Positions 36,616 to 59,700 of a DNA stretch of 64,000 nt are shown piece by piece; the stretch's first letter is position 1; every line of letters begins with the position of its first letter. The position numbers and the translations under genes are program-made. The notes under the pieces were generated by a model that saw nothing but the letters and a program-made list of their open reading frames with translations, did not search any database and had not been told where the DNA came from. Source of the DNA: Trichopria drosophilae (Eukaryota; Arthropoda; Insecta; Hymenoptera; Diapriidae); assembly GCA_030407085.1 (NCBI GenBank), contig CM059586.1, positions 88,161,501 through 88,225,500 on the forward strand. The letters run 5' to 3'.

Positions 36616-38089
36616 AATTTTTCGTTTATGTGTTTTGATTTTTATTGGCACGACATGCTTTATGTCTTTGTATTTTTTCATTACTAAAAATGAGAGTGGC
36701 GTTCGTGGCTGTTGATAAACAGTCAAATCATAGATTTATTTTTAAATTCATCTTCTGAATGAATTTGTAGTTCTGCATATGAAAATTGTACAAACTCATT
36801 TGAACTAGCATATCTTTACTCGGTAATACTTCCTCATGATTTATTAAATACTTATCATTATTATTCATCAAATTAACTTTGTAGTAAGTAATTAATGACT
36901 ATTTGTTTACATTTCTATAAGACCGTTTTTTATGATAATTAGAAGTAAATAAACGCGTTATGAGGTCAATGAACTAATTAGTGAATTAAAAAAATTAAAA
37001 GTTGAAATTTAACAAAATTGACGTATCGGCCAACAGCTGCGTGGCCCTCTTCAAAATATAATTACATAATAATTTTGTCAATTTTTGTAAAAAACTATAT
37101 AGGCATTATTCCGTATCAAAATGTAACTTTGTGGTCGAGGTTCTTCTATGTCAAATTTCAAGTTCTGATCTCTTATGGAAGTCTCACAATCTTCAATTTA
37201 GTAAAATTTGACATTTTTTTAAATTAAATTTTAAACTCATTTTTGCTCTAAAACCCGTGATTTTTAGTGATAAAAATAATAGTGAAATCCATTGGAAATT
37301 TTCCAAGGAATTCTGCCCCATTCATGTTTTTTAGCTAAATTTTAACTCGTGAATAATAGATCGAAAAAACGACCTGTTTATGAGTGTCTAATAACGCCAA
37401 AGCTCAGGTGGTTCGGATTCCACCTTCATAAACTGTAGGTCCCGTCGCGATTTAATCCCATATGGGTTCAGAAAAGTCGACGTAAAATAATATAAAAAAA
37501 AACGCCCTTTTCATTAAAAATTCATAACCCAAAAATACCTATTTCGACAAATATTCAAGAAAAAGTACATACTTTGAAAAGATTATATAAGTGATCTATT
37601 TTTTTTAAATTTTTTGCTATATTAAAAAAAAAATAGCGTGAAAATTCAAGTTTTTCAATGATTTGTCCCAGTTTTCGGGCCTTTTTCGAAGATCGTAGCC
37701 AAAAATAGTAGAATATCCCTGGCGGAAAATATATTTGATTGTTTACCATAAAAATTATGCCCTTCAAAATAAAGTATAATTCGTGTCCGCTTGGAAAGAA
37801 ATGGGTTAATATGGTGGATGTAATAAACAAAATTTAAATCACTATTTTCAATATTTAAAAACCGATAATCTACATGGCAACAACTTCTCATCGTTTATGA
37901 GTGGTTAGATTTCGTTGCGGTTTCTTGTTCCTACCCTTCTTAAGACTCCAATAAATATTATTAAAAAGTAATAATATTGCATAATTATGTAAAATAATTA
38001 ATATTAATAAGAAATTATTTCCAAAAAAGCATAATTTTCAAAAAAAATTCATGCCAGGACGAACTAATTATTATTTGACGTTTGGTATA
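36616..38089. other. AT-rich spacer
   Basis: No gene was recognised. The word AGTCGACGTAAAATAATAT at 37475 resembles words inside the 19.9-22.2 kb element. Overlapping short ORFs at 37.55-37.9 kb have no motifs. Confidence 0.4.
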
Positions 38090-38399
38090 CAGTAGTCCTT
38101 CTCTTATTCTAATTCCTCTTATTCTAACTTCTTCTCTTATTCTAATTTTTTCACTTCCTCTAATCTAATTTCATGCATACAAACATAACCTAAAAAAACT
38201 CTTTTTAAAAACAAAAACATTTAACAATAAGTCAATTCGGTTATCTGTCTAATAAATAATATTGTGTAAATTAATATTGATGTAAAAACCCCTCACCAGA
38301 TCCTAGAAAAGTGCAAACGTTTTTGGCGGCAAATTAGAATACGAGAAGGAGACGCCATCTTGCCTGTCTGGACAAATTAGAATAAGAGAAGGGCTACTG
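38090..38399. mobile_element. pogo-type MITE (TTATTCTAAT family)
   Basis: 310 bp with termini CAGTAGTCCTTCTCTTATTC and CAGTAGCCCTTCTCTTATTC, TA on both sides. The left end has four TTATTCTAA-like iterons 16-22 bp apart. It abuts a GGTCGCTGAT-type module at 38413. Confidence 0.8.
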
Positions 38400-38409
38400 T
38401 ACATGGTTT

Positions 38410-38585
38410 TTTCGGGGCGCTGAGTACGAATCCAATATGTATCAGATTTACAAAATTCAAAATGGCGGATCCAATATGGCCACCAAAATTCTGAGAAACA
38501 GTAATTTGGTCGCATATTGGGTCTGCCATTTTGAATTTTGTAAATCTGACGCCGGATTCGTAATCAGCGGCTCCAAAAACCCCTG
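38410..38585. repeat. inverted pair of GCTGA-type modules
   Basis: Left: TTCGGGGCGCTGAGTACGAA with CAAAATGGCGGATCCAATA. Right: the inverted GGATTCGTAATCAGCGG preceded by GCCATTTTGAATTTTG. It forms a 170-bp palindrome made of the same two words as the 16.3 kb and 38.8 kb elements, but without TTAA-type ends. Confidence 0.5.
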
Positions 38586-38811
38586 TATACTATATATCGG
38601 CGTCATTTTCAGTCTTCTTATTTTGGTCATATTTTCCTGTTTATACTTAATATTCCATTGTTGTTGTTGCATTTTTAATGTGATAAGGGTTTATATTTGT
38701 CAATATTACAGTATATTTAGCAATTTTATTGTTTTTGTTATAAACAAATTTACGCTTAAAAATGTCACTTATTTTACGATTAATTCAATTCCGAAGAAAT
38801 TCGGCAGTTGA

Positions 38812-39518
38812 CCCTTTGCGGCACGTATTTTCCTGATGAACTATTTTTTATGAAAGTGGGTAGTCGGGGGTTTTTGAGCTCGCTGTTTACGATTCTGAAC
38901 TTAGATTTTTGAAATTCAAAATGTCGGACCCAATATGGCCGATCGAAATGTAAAAAGTTTCTTGATTCAGATGAAACTGGGTAGCTGGGGGTTTTTGAGG
39001 TTGCTAATTACGAATCTGAACTCAGATTTTGCAAATTAAAAATCTGAAAACTAAAATGTATGTTTTTTCCGACCATCTTGATTCCGCCATTTTGTATTTT
39101 TAAAATCTCACGAGGGATTCGTAATTAGCGACCCCAAAAGACCCTTAGAAACCATTGAAATGAAAATCTTAAAATTTTGTCCATTGTTGTCCGCCATGTT
39201 GAATTTTTAAAATCTCATGACAGATTCGCAATCAGCGACTCCAAAAACCCCTGCAAACAAAGTTTTGTCACAATTTCTCCATCACAGTACACAAAAATGA
39301 ATCGTTTCGAAAAGAAAAACGTTATTTTGCAGTTTTTTGTTTATAACAAAATTTTTAAATGACGTTATTGGTACATTTTACTTTTTTTAACGTTTTATAG
39401 TATTTACCATGTCATATGAACAAGATTCTGATTTTATAATTATATAAACGTTATAAATAAAAAGCAAAATTCGCAATGAAAAAGGTGGTAATCTGTGTAA
39501 CCACTATGTCGCAAAAGG
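38812..39518. mobile_element. TTAA-type element with GGTCGCTGAT modules
   Basis: Ends CCCTTTGCGGCACGTAT and (reverse complement) CCTTTTGCGACATAG resemble the 16269-17005 element. The flanks are TTGA (38808-38811) and TTAA (39519-39522), i.e. a decayed TTAA duplication. It holds two forward and two inverted modules. Length 707 bp, no transposase. Confidence 0.65.
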
Positions 39519-39549
39519 TTAACGTGTATTTTTAATTATTGTTACTCAT

Positions 39550-40445
39550 GTTTTCGGGGTCGCTGGTTCCTGAATCCGATGTCAGTTTTTCAACATTCAA
39601 AATGGTGGACAAAATTTCAAAAAGTTCAGAAAATTTCGTGAAAATCTATACTCGGGGGTTTACGGGGTCGCTGATTACGAATCCGATGTCAGTCTTTTGA
39701 AATTCAAAATGGCGGATCCAATATGGCGGAAAATTTTTTAAATTTCAAAAAAGTTCCTAAGAATCTATACTCGAGGGGTTCTCGGAGTCGCTGATTACGA
39801 ATCAGATGCCAATTTTTTTAAATTCAAAATGGCGGAAAAAATTTCAAAAATTTGCTAAAAGTTCGTGAAAATCTGTACGCGGATGTTTTCGGGGTCGCAA
39901 ATTACCAATTTGATGATAGTTTTCCGACATTTAAAATGTCGAGAAATGTCCGCCATTTTCAACTTGTCGGAAATGTAAGAAAAGTTCGTGAAAATTTATA
40001 CTCGGGGGGTTTCAGGGTCGCTGATTACGAATTCGATGTTAGTTTTTCAAAATTCAAAATGGCGGACAAAATTTAAAAAATTAGAGTTAAGTTCGTGAAA
40101 ACCTATATTAAGAAGTTGTTGGCGTCGTTGATTACGAATCCGATGTTAGTTTTCCGAAATTTAAAATGTCGAGAAATGTCCGCCATATTGGATCCGCCAT
40201 TTTGAATTTGTCAGAAATGTCAGAAGTTCGTGCAAATTTATACTCGGGGGTTTTCAGGGTCGCTGATTACGAATCCGATGTTAGTTTTCCGAAATTTAAA
40301 ATGTCGAGAAATGTCCGCCATTTTCAACTTGTCGGAAATGTAAGAAAAGTTCGTGAAAATTTATACTCGGGGGTTTTCAGGGTCGCTGATTACGAATCCG
40401 ATGTTAGTTTTTTGAAATTCAAAATGGCGAGAAATGTCCCCTAAA
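39550..40445. repeat. tandem array of about eight 105-135 bp units
   Basis: Each unit has TTTTCGGGGTCGCTGATTAC, then GAATCCGATGTTAGT, AAAATGGCG or AAAATGTCGAGAAATGTCCG and ends with AGTTCGTGAAAATCTATACT. The last units (about 40000-40440) are the most alike. Some units carry an extra inverted GCCATATTGGATCCGCCATT. The short ORFs of 74 and 92 codons are products of this repetition and not genes. The array starts 30 bp after the TTAA-type element ends. Confidence 0.8.
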
Positions 40446-42824
40446 ACAATCTGTACCATACATTTTGAAATAGTTAGTACATCCCTTGAAATGTGGGTCT
40501 CGAAGACTCTAAAATTTTATTACAGCCTGCAAGAATAAGTTTATTAAATTACTTACGTCATCGTAAAATAAAAAAGGGAAGTGAGAAGAAGAGACAGTAT
40601 TAAAAATGAAAACGTCCCGTGGACATCTTTATTATTTTCATATCTGATATAATCATGTGCTAGTTGGTTTAAATCAAATGTTTCTTTAACTAGGCGGTAA
40701 TTAGTATGATACACGTACATTCAAATTATATATCTAGTTTATATCGACAACAGGTAGATCTAATGAAAAGTTCGTCACTTTTTTCCTCATATAAAATTCT
40801 ACATTATGTGTATACACAACGGTTGACCCGTAATGGACTCGTTACGGATTTAAGACCCGCTGGTTTCTCTGTCGAGAGAAAAAAAAAGGAATTAAAAAAA
40901 AAAAGAACAGAGAAAGAAACAACTCGTTCGCTGCTGTTCCATTAAAACACGGTATCAACACAATTTTTTCCCATTCTTTTTTGTGCAGATCGACTGAAAA
41001 TTTACAAAGATCATTTCTTCGTCGGAAGTTCTTTCCGCAGCTCGCAGGAAGACACTTCCATGTCCTTCGATTAATGGAAGCTCTTTATTTCTTCAATAGC
41101 GGCTTTCGTAAGACATTACTGTAAGAGGCACGGTAGACACTGTTACGAATATTAATGGCCGTTCGACAAGATTAGTTAAAAATTATCCGTTTAGAAACTA
41201 TTTATAGAAATCTATGCATTTCGACATAAATAACAAGACTTATACAATCTTGAATCGGGCTGGCTAAATTTTAATGTACAAGAATATTAATTAGTCGAGC
41301 CATGCCTCCTCCAATAATCATTTTATCGTCAACGACTACCCAATAGTAAATGTTTAAAATTATTGCAATCCTTCGTGCTGTCACGTTCATGCAACGTAGA
41401 TAAGATAAATTTCAGCCCTTTCTTCCAGGCGAAAGAACTTTATATGTCGTCATTCCCATACAATTTTCCAAGTAAAAGAGTTTACGGTAAAAATTCATGC
41501 AACTCATACATAAACTGGCTCGACTCGCGTTCCTCTCGTATATCTTACATCCTTCTCGATGGAAAGTCCTTCCGAAGAAATTCGACGAAGAGATACACGT
41601 ATTTACAAAAATCTCCTTATTTACTTTTAAGCTGTAATAATGTCAAATTATTTCCTATATGCTTCGATTTATTTGCAAGTGTCATCTTCAATTTTTAGAT
41701 TTACTGTACGATGATACAATTTATCCACCGTATAGGTGAAAAATTGAACGACAGGTGTGCGGGCATCGTAATTCATGCCCGAACGATGGTGTTTGTCGAT
41801 AAGAATCTAATCTAATCCGAAATACTGTAGCAGGTATTATGACCACGTAATAGTAAATTAAACAGTATCGAATATTTTACATGAAAAATATATTTGTAGA
41901 AAAAAAAAAAAGAGAAAGAAAAATGAAGATTTACCCCGATAATCTACTCAGGGTAGTTCCTACTTATTTTTACAAACGAAAGTACAATGGCGATGGTTTC
42001 CGAGTCTTAAATTGTCGACTATACACGAAACTTAACTCGTCGGGAAGGATGACCTTACGGTAGAGAATGTACACTTTGGACCTATGAATTCGTTAACGAG
42101 ACTGATTTCTCTCTAAGCGAATCAGTTATGAGTGGCTGACCTATCTAACGAGTGAAGATATAAAAATTAATGTATACACGTATCACCTAAACAGCTACTC
42201 GTATTTATAGGTTACGCTTACGGTAACCTTTTTATTTTATTTTTAGTGCTCGAGTTGTCCAACGGCACTGTCCCGCACTCTTATTGCAGCCCCTTCCAAC
42301 ACTATACCCAAGGTGCCTCATCGTCGCCTTGAATACTTTTGTTTGTAGAAATAACGTATCGTCGCGACGACGAGAATGTGTTTTTTTTCCTTTTTTTTTT
42401 TCTTTTTAATATTGTAAAAAAAGATATTGCAACCAACATTTTCCAAAAAAACTCTTCGTCGAATTCAAGTGACCTCGTAATATGTCAAAGGGACGATGGT
42501 TTCTTTTTGAGTTCCGCCAAGATCCTCTTATTGCACCGTTTGACTTGACCGAGATATATAAGAAACAAACTTAACAAATGTATCTAGTTCTGAAAAGGAA
42601 ATACGTTGATCCGTTGCAACGATGATCAATGATCACAAAAGAATCCATCTTAAAAAAGCGTACATTAGTCTATTTTCGACATGCTCGATGATGACCCATG
42701 CGGAATTAGGTATCCGAATAACTTTGAGCCTGAATGCCGGACCCTGTCGCAGTCTGTCAATGTTTTAAAAAGCGTTTAAGAGTATCTCGCTTCACCAGTT
42801 TCTGACAGGCGCTCTCTAACTAAA
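40446..42824. other. non-repetitive region, possible 3' UTR of the zinc-finger gene
   Basis: This lies downstream of the - strand stop codon of the zinc-finger gene and, unusually for this window, shows no transposon ends. AATAAA on the - strand (TTTATT on +) occurs near 42232 and 41085. A long 3' untranslated region is plausible, but its end cannot be fixed by eye. Confidence 0.35.
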
Positions 42825-54364
<11,540 letters not shown>

Positions 54365-54570
54365 CTTGGTTTTATTTGATTAACCCCAAAATTGAAATAC
54401 GACGCTGGGTCTGTACTTTCGATTCCAAATTTCAAAACACTTGTGCTTCATACAGGTTGGGTGGTTTATCACTGAACAATGTAATCCTTTCCTTCAGTTT
54501 GGATTAAACTGTTGGCTTGCTCCGTTTGAGTGAACATGAGAAATTTCACCATTGATTGACCGTTCTGTTC
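54365..54570 (-). other. 5' leader exon of the zinc-finger gene with an upstream ORF
   Basis: A good acceptor (GTTATTTACAG) ends at 54571, so the exon carrying the start codon begins at 54570. Of its leader, the first 99 nt are open as EQNGQSMVKFLMFTQTEQAN and on to DYIVQ, then two stops. The ATG in it gives an upstream ORF of 27 codons ahead of the main start at 54364. An alternative reading is that another transcript uses this as coding sequence. The first exon and promoter must lie further right. Confidence 0.5.
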
Positions 54571-55629
54571 CTGTAAATAACAAATTATTGTTAGTCAAAC
54601 AGACACATCTAAGATGTCAGAATTGAAGATATATATTACAATTGACAATGTAAAATAGAATTAAAACGAGGATAATTTTATTTATTTTATATAAAACCTA
54701 TCTACATGGATGCAGTAGTATTAAACATTTTGGGAAGTATTAAATTAATTTCATCAAAAAGAGCAAAGTAATACAATATTTTTGTATTAAAATTATAACG
54801 TTTAATTATAAAAGATAAAAATGGTTAATCATGGAGAAATAAAATTGTCTATGTCAATTAAACAATATAACCACAATAAAATAATAAGTTTTATAATTTA
54901 GTTTAATCTGTTGACTGTCAATGACAGTTGTACAGTTGCAAAAAGAAAAACATTACACTGGAAAACTTTTTGACAACCAAGGGGTTAACAAAATTTGATG
55001 ACAAATCAAAACAACAAATAAAATTGAATCCAAATAACCTTTAAAGTACATAGTAGAGATTCTATAATTTTGTTGTGCTTTTCTATTTATCTTACAGTTT
55101 CGTAATCTTCTACCTACTGAATAAGTCTAGAATGATGCGACTAAGTATAGTAATTTATTAACAACAATTGAATTGTCATAAATTATGCAACATATTTTCC
55201 GTCGTAAAGAAGTGAAAAATTCAATTTAAGACACAAATTTATGGGAGTAGAATATTACAGGAGTTTCCTAACCTTTGGAGTAAGAAATTTGAGATGTAAA
55301 GTTGAATTTTACACTCACTAGATGTATTTTATTCTCGTAGTAAAAAAGGATGTAACATTTTCTCAGTTACAGGTAAATTATTGTATAATTTTGCTTATAG
55401 ACTTGTTATATATTCAAATACTTTTTCCCATTGCACGTCAATGATGAATAGGATAAATATACCAATTTCTATGAATTCATCAAAACTAGTAATTTAAACA
55501 TTTGTTTTGGTGTTATAAAAATAATGAATAATTAATGAAAATTTAAATAATAAAATTCAATGAGTTGATGTTTCGTTCGGTTTTTAATAATGCATTAAAC
55601 ATTTGTTTGGTTGTACCTTGTATTCAATT
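54571..55629. other. AT-rich intron of the zinc-finger leader
   Basis: Nothing beyond AT-rich sequence was recognised up to the LINE tail. Confidence 0.4.
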
Positions 55630-57144
55630 TTTATTTTATTTTATTTTATTTTATTTATTTAGAATCAACGGCACTAGAAGTGCCTTTACACAAAATATAA
55701 CAAAAAACATAATGAGGCGCTATACAATTTGAGTAACAATAAATGATATAAACTAAAATAATAATATAAAATTAAAGTGTAATAACTAATAATTCAATTA
55801 ATTAACAAAAAGTTTTAGTGAGCCCGAGTACATAGTATTTAAAATTTGTCAGTCTCTCTGAAGTAATCGATTGTGGTAATAAATTCCACGCCCGCTTTAG
55901 CCTTGGTACCGTAGAATTAAACCCATAATTTGTGCGATTAGCGGATTCTTCGACGAATCGAATAGTACGAAGCTGGTGCGAGATTGACCGCTGTATAAAT
56001 AAACCCGTAACTTCCTCACTATGAATCAAACCTCTAAGAATTTTATAAGCTAATAAAATATCGTGGTATGAATGTAGGGACTTTACCGATTGCAGATTAA
56101 AAGACTTAGCTCTGTCATCGTAAACATGGTCAAATGGGTGCATCGGATTCCCAGCCTTTCGAGATAAATATCTCACAAACTTGTGTTGTATCGATTCAAG
56201 ATCAGAAATATCAGTAGCAACGAAAGGTGTCCATATAGATGAGCAATATAATAAATGAGGCAGAATTAATGTGCGATAGAGATATATGATCGTATGAATA
56301 TTATGAAAGTTCTCGGTAGTTCTGATCAAGAATCCAAGAGTTCTGTAAGATTTTGTTACCACATACTTTAAATGTTCCTTAAAATTCAAAGAGCGATCAA
56401 AAATTACTCCGAGATCCTTGATTGAGGAAACCGACTCTAGACCAAACCCGTTTTTGGAATATGAAAAAAGCATAGGTTCTCTAATTCTGTAGAAAGAAAT
56501 GGACTTACACTTAGCAATATTTAGACAAAGTCTGTTATCCAATGACCATTTGACCAACGCCTCCAAATCACATTGCAGCTTGATTGCATCCCTAGGGCTT
56601 CTGATTTCAGAGAATATTTTGACATCATCAGCGTAGATAAGTATCTTACAAGTAACCGATTGTACAATATCGTTTATAAATAATATAAATAAGACAGGTC
56701 CTAGGTGCGAGCCCTGCGGAACACCTGATGTAGTAAGGTATTTGTTAGAATTATTGCCTTTTACCCTAACGATATGTTCACGATCGACTAAAAAGGAAGA
56801 AATCCATTTAAGGACCTTCCCTCTGAGCCCTAAGTGATATAGTTTATCTAACACCCATGATCAACCGTATCAAAAGCTTTGGAGAAATCCAGACAGATTG
56901 AGTCAACCTGTCTGGAATTCTCCAGTGCCTGAACAATAAAATCATTATAAATTAGTAAATTCGAAATGGTAGATTTACCCCGTACAAATCCATGTTGCGC
57001 ATCCACTATAATAGACGAAAAGGCATTCGAGATTTTAGTTACGACGATTGCATCAAGTAATTTGGGTAGGATGTTAATAAGTGATACCGGTCTGTAATCT
57101 CTTACGTTACATACATTGCCAGCTTTTTTTTTACAATTTAACAA
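55630..57144 (-). pseudogene. 5'-truncated LINE with nearly full reverse transcriptase
   Basis: - strand. Frame 57144-56848 has DYRPVSLINILPKLLDAIVV, AQHGFVRGKSTISNLL and DFSKAFDTVDHG. After a single frameshift near 56850 the frame 56854-55802 gives TTSGVPQGSHLGPVLFILFI, IYADDVKIF (catalytic YADD), CLNIAKCKSISFYR, IKDLGVIFDRSLNFKEHLKY and a C-terminus with NRTNYGFNSTVPRLKRAWNL. The 3' UTR ends in an (AAAAT)n tail at 55630-55662. The endonuclease and N-terminus are missing. It is jockey/CR1-like, related to the fragment at 50191-50560. One frameshift makes it inactive, but it is among the best preserved mobile ORFs here. Confidence 0.85.
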
Positions 57145-57619
57145 TATTATAATTTTAATTTTTTAATCTATTTAAAAATGCTTTAAAAGTAGCAGATTTT
57201 TATCAGAATACAGAAATATGCTATTACCGACGAGAATCCCTTAAAAAAAGTAAATATGTAATATTCAAAAATTTAAACAAAATTGTATGTATTTAATATT
57301 TTCATTAATCACTTTCAAACGAAGCAATATCTATAGTACCTTACATGTGCCAGTTATCTAATTAAAAAAGTGAAGAACTCCAAAGAAAATAAACATTAAT
57401 TTAAAGTATAAATTAGAATTAAATGTTTGTTTAAATTTACTGTTACTATGTATTTAATGTTTTAATTAACATATGCTTCTACAATGTTGCTTTATTTTAA
57501 CAAAAAATTCATTTAAATAACTTTGTATGAATGTGTTATAAATAATATTGTATTATAGTTTATTGAATAATTTGAATTAATGAAAAAAAATAATAAAAAT
57601 TGAAAATTATTAAAAATAT
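57145..57619. other. AT-rich spacer
   Basis: No feature was recognised between the LINE 5' truncation point and the next inverted-repeat element. Confidence 0.4.
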
Positions 57620-58708
57620 GGGCATTGTTCTAGAACTTTTGAACTTTGAGGTTGAAGAAAATTGCATTTTTTTTTTTAGGCACATTCATGAAATTAATTT
57701 TATTGGCTTTAGAATTGATCAAATGACAGGAAAAACCTTGCGTGACTCATTTATAAACAATGTATTTTTTTTTTTTTAATGTAACATACGTTACGTTACT
57801 CGTAAAATTAGTTTTTAGTTTTGTAACGTTTAATATACATAAAAAATTCAGTTCTTTTGCTTATGGCCTAATTTTTAGAAGCTAGTATATAAAATTAAAC
57901 GTCTAGTTAATAGTTCAAATTTAAAATAATGGATTAAATATGGCGGACTATTTTTACAAAATTTCTTTGATTTTTATAAAATTTGATATGTTAAGGTTTT
58001 TGAGGCCACTGATTACAAATCCAAAGTCAGTTTTCATTAAAATTTGAAATCCAAATACATGATTTAACATTAAGGATACCAAAAAATTAAAACGATTTGT
58101 AAAGAATAATCATTTTATTATTGTCAAAAATTGTGTTTTTTGTTGTATTAAAAAAACACAAAATTTATAAATACTTTAATAACATAGAAGAAAAGATCAC
58201 AATGATTCCAAAGTACTTAGAAGCTAAATTGTAGATGTGCCATTAAGTAATTTGATTTTTCAAAGTGAGTTTCGCTTAAAAACCAATGTGAAAAAAATTA
58301 TCTAAGGTTGATTGCTAAATTGTCAACTATAAAAAAAAGTTATCTCGCAAGTTTGAAGGTATATAATTTTATTCCTCAGTGAGGCACATCATTAAGTTAA
58401 GGATTTTTCATTTGTTTACATCCCCAAATACTTCCACAAAAAACCACAGACCATAAAAAAAAAGGTGCAAAAAGTTTCAGTGTTAAAACTGAAAAAATGT
58501 AGTGAGTGTCGCGCACCAAAAACAGGCAAATTCACTACTTTTATTTACTCTCATTGTTTTCTACATATCTGTAATTAGTAATAAACACTTATTACATGTA
58601 AATCGAACAAAAATTTGTTGATCTGTAGTGTTACAAAGTTATGTTTAAAATTTTTATGGTATCATAATGAGCGACAACATAAAGTTTAAAAGTTCTAGAA
58701 CAATGCCC
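57620..58708. mobile_element. 1.1 kb inverted-repeat element (GGGCATTGTTCTAG)
   Basis: Termini GGGCATTGTTCTAGAACTTT are inverted repeats of about 28 bp (a few mismatches after the first 20), with ATAT on both sides (57616-57619 and 58709-58712), possibly a target duplication. Inside, at about 57930-58050, is a diverged copy of the ATATGGCGGAC and CACTGATTACAAATCC words. No ORF. Superfamily unknown. Confidence 0.6.
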
Positions 58709-58807
58709 ATATATCAATAATTAAAAATATTAAATTTTATATTTTTACTTGTTTATTTAATTATTTCTATGAATTTTGTTCCTTTGAGTATTCATTGACT
58801 TTCAGAT

Positions 58808-58998
58808 ATGACGCTGAAGCTAGCAGCAGATTCGAAAAAACTATGGTTTTCATCCATTAAAATTGCCAAAAACAGATTATTTGTATAAAAGTTGTCTAAA
58901 AATGTTTAAATAGAAGTAACTTTTAATAAGAAAAATTATCCATTTCCATAGTTTTCTTGAATTCGCTGCTGCGAATCGGCTGTTGGCTTCAGTGTCAT
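58808..58998. mobile_element. 191-bp MITE with 9-bp duplications, Mutator-like
   Basis: The left end is ATGACGCTGAAGCTAGCAGC and the right-end reverse complement ATGACACTGAAGCCAACAGC. Both are flanked by the exact 9-mer CTTTCAGAT (58799-58807 and 58999-59007). The arms continue with GATTCG and an inverted ACTATGG/CCATAGT pair. Nine-base duplications are typical of Mutator-like elements; an 8-bp hAT reading (TTTCAGAT) is possible. Confidence 0.65.
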
Positions 58999-59404
58999 CT
59001 TTCAGATCTTTAATGTCTTATGTGAATTAAATAAATATAATTGTTATTACAATTTTGCAATAGTACACTGTCAGCTACATAATTATTCAAAGAAAAACAG
59101 TTATTCTATAACATAATTGGTTGGATTCAAACAATGCGTCATTTTACGAGTGCAGCAGTTCCATAGTTGGGTCCTAATATCCCGAAGCCTGCAGAGTATG
59201 TAAATTACTTGGCGACTTCATGATAGGAGGCGGGACGGTTTTACGTAAATTTTCAAGAATTATATATAATTTTTTAGTGAAATTTATTACTATATAGCCG
59301 ACAGAATAAGTGTTTTTTTATGAATCCTGCGGCTGAGGAGTATTTAGAAACAATATATAAATTGCGAGTTGAGTTTCAGGTTAGAGAACCTGACGTTTCA
59401 AAAA

Positions 59405-59700
59405 TAAAGTTCACTGTGAAAAATTTTGATGTAATTTTACAGTGAAAAGGTGGAAATCACAGTATCAGTGAAAATCATTGTAAATTTACAGTTGCAGTAA
59501 AATTTCTACATTATCGATGTAATTTTACAAGTGAACTGTAAATAGGAAAGAATCAGTTCTTATGGTCAATAGCACCAAAGTGGTTGACAATTAATGGTAG
59601 AAATTAAAATACCAGTGAAAATCATGGTAAATGTAGTGTTGCGGTAAAATTCCTATATTATCGACATGATTTTACATGTGCACTGTATATATGACGTCAG
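59405..59700. repeat. two tandem copies of an ATGTAATTTTACAG repeat
   Basis: CAGTGAAAATCATTGTAAAT at about 59466 recurs with small changes at about 59615 (CCAGTGAAAATCATGGTAAA), each followed by a TTGC(A/G)GTAAAAT word, a TTATCGA word and a TTTTACA(A/T)GTG end. The opening TGATGTAATTTTACAGTG matches 14191. It is probably a duplicated MITE. Confidence 0.5.

Noticed and set aside
40166..40444. 92-codon ORF with a repeated RVADYESDVSF peptide
   Set aside because: Translation of the ~120-bp tandem array; the same peptide appears from each unit.
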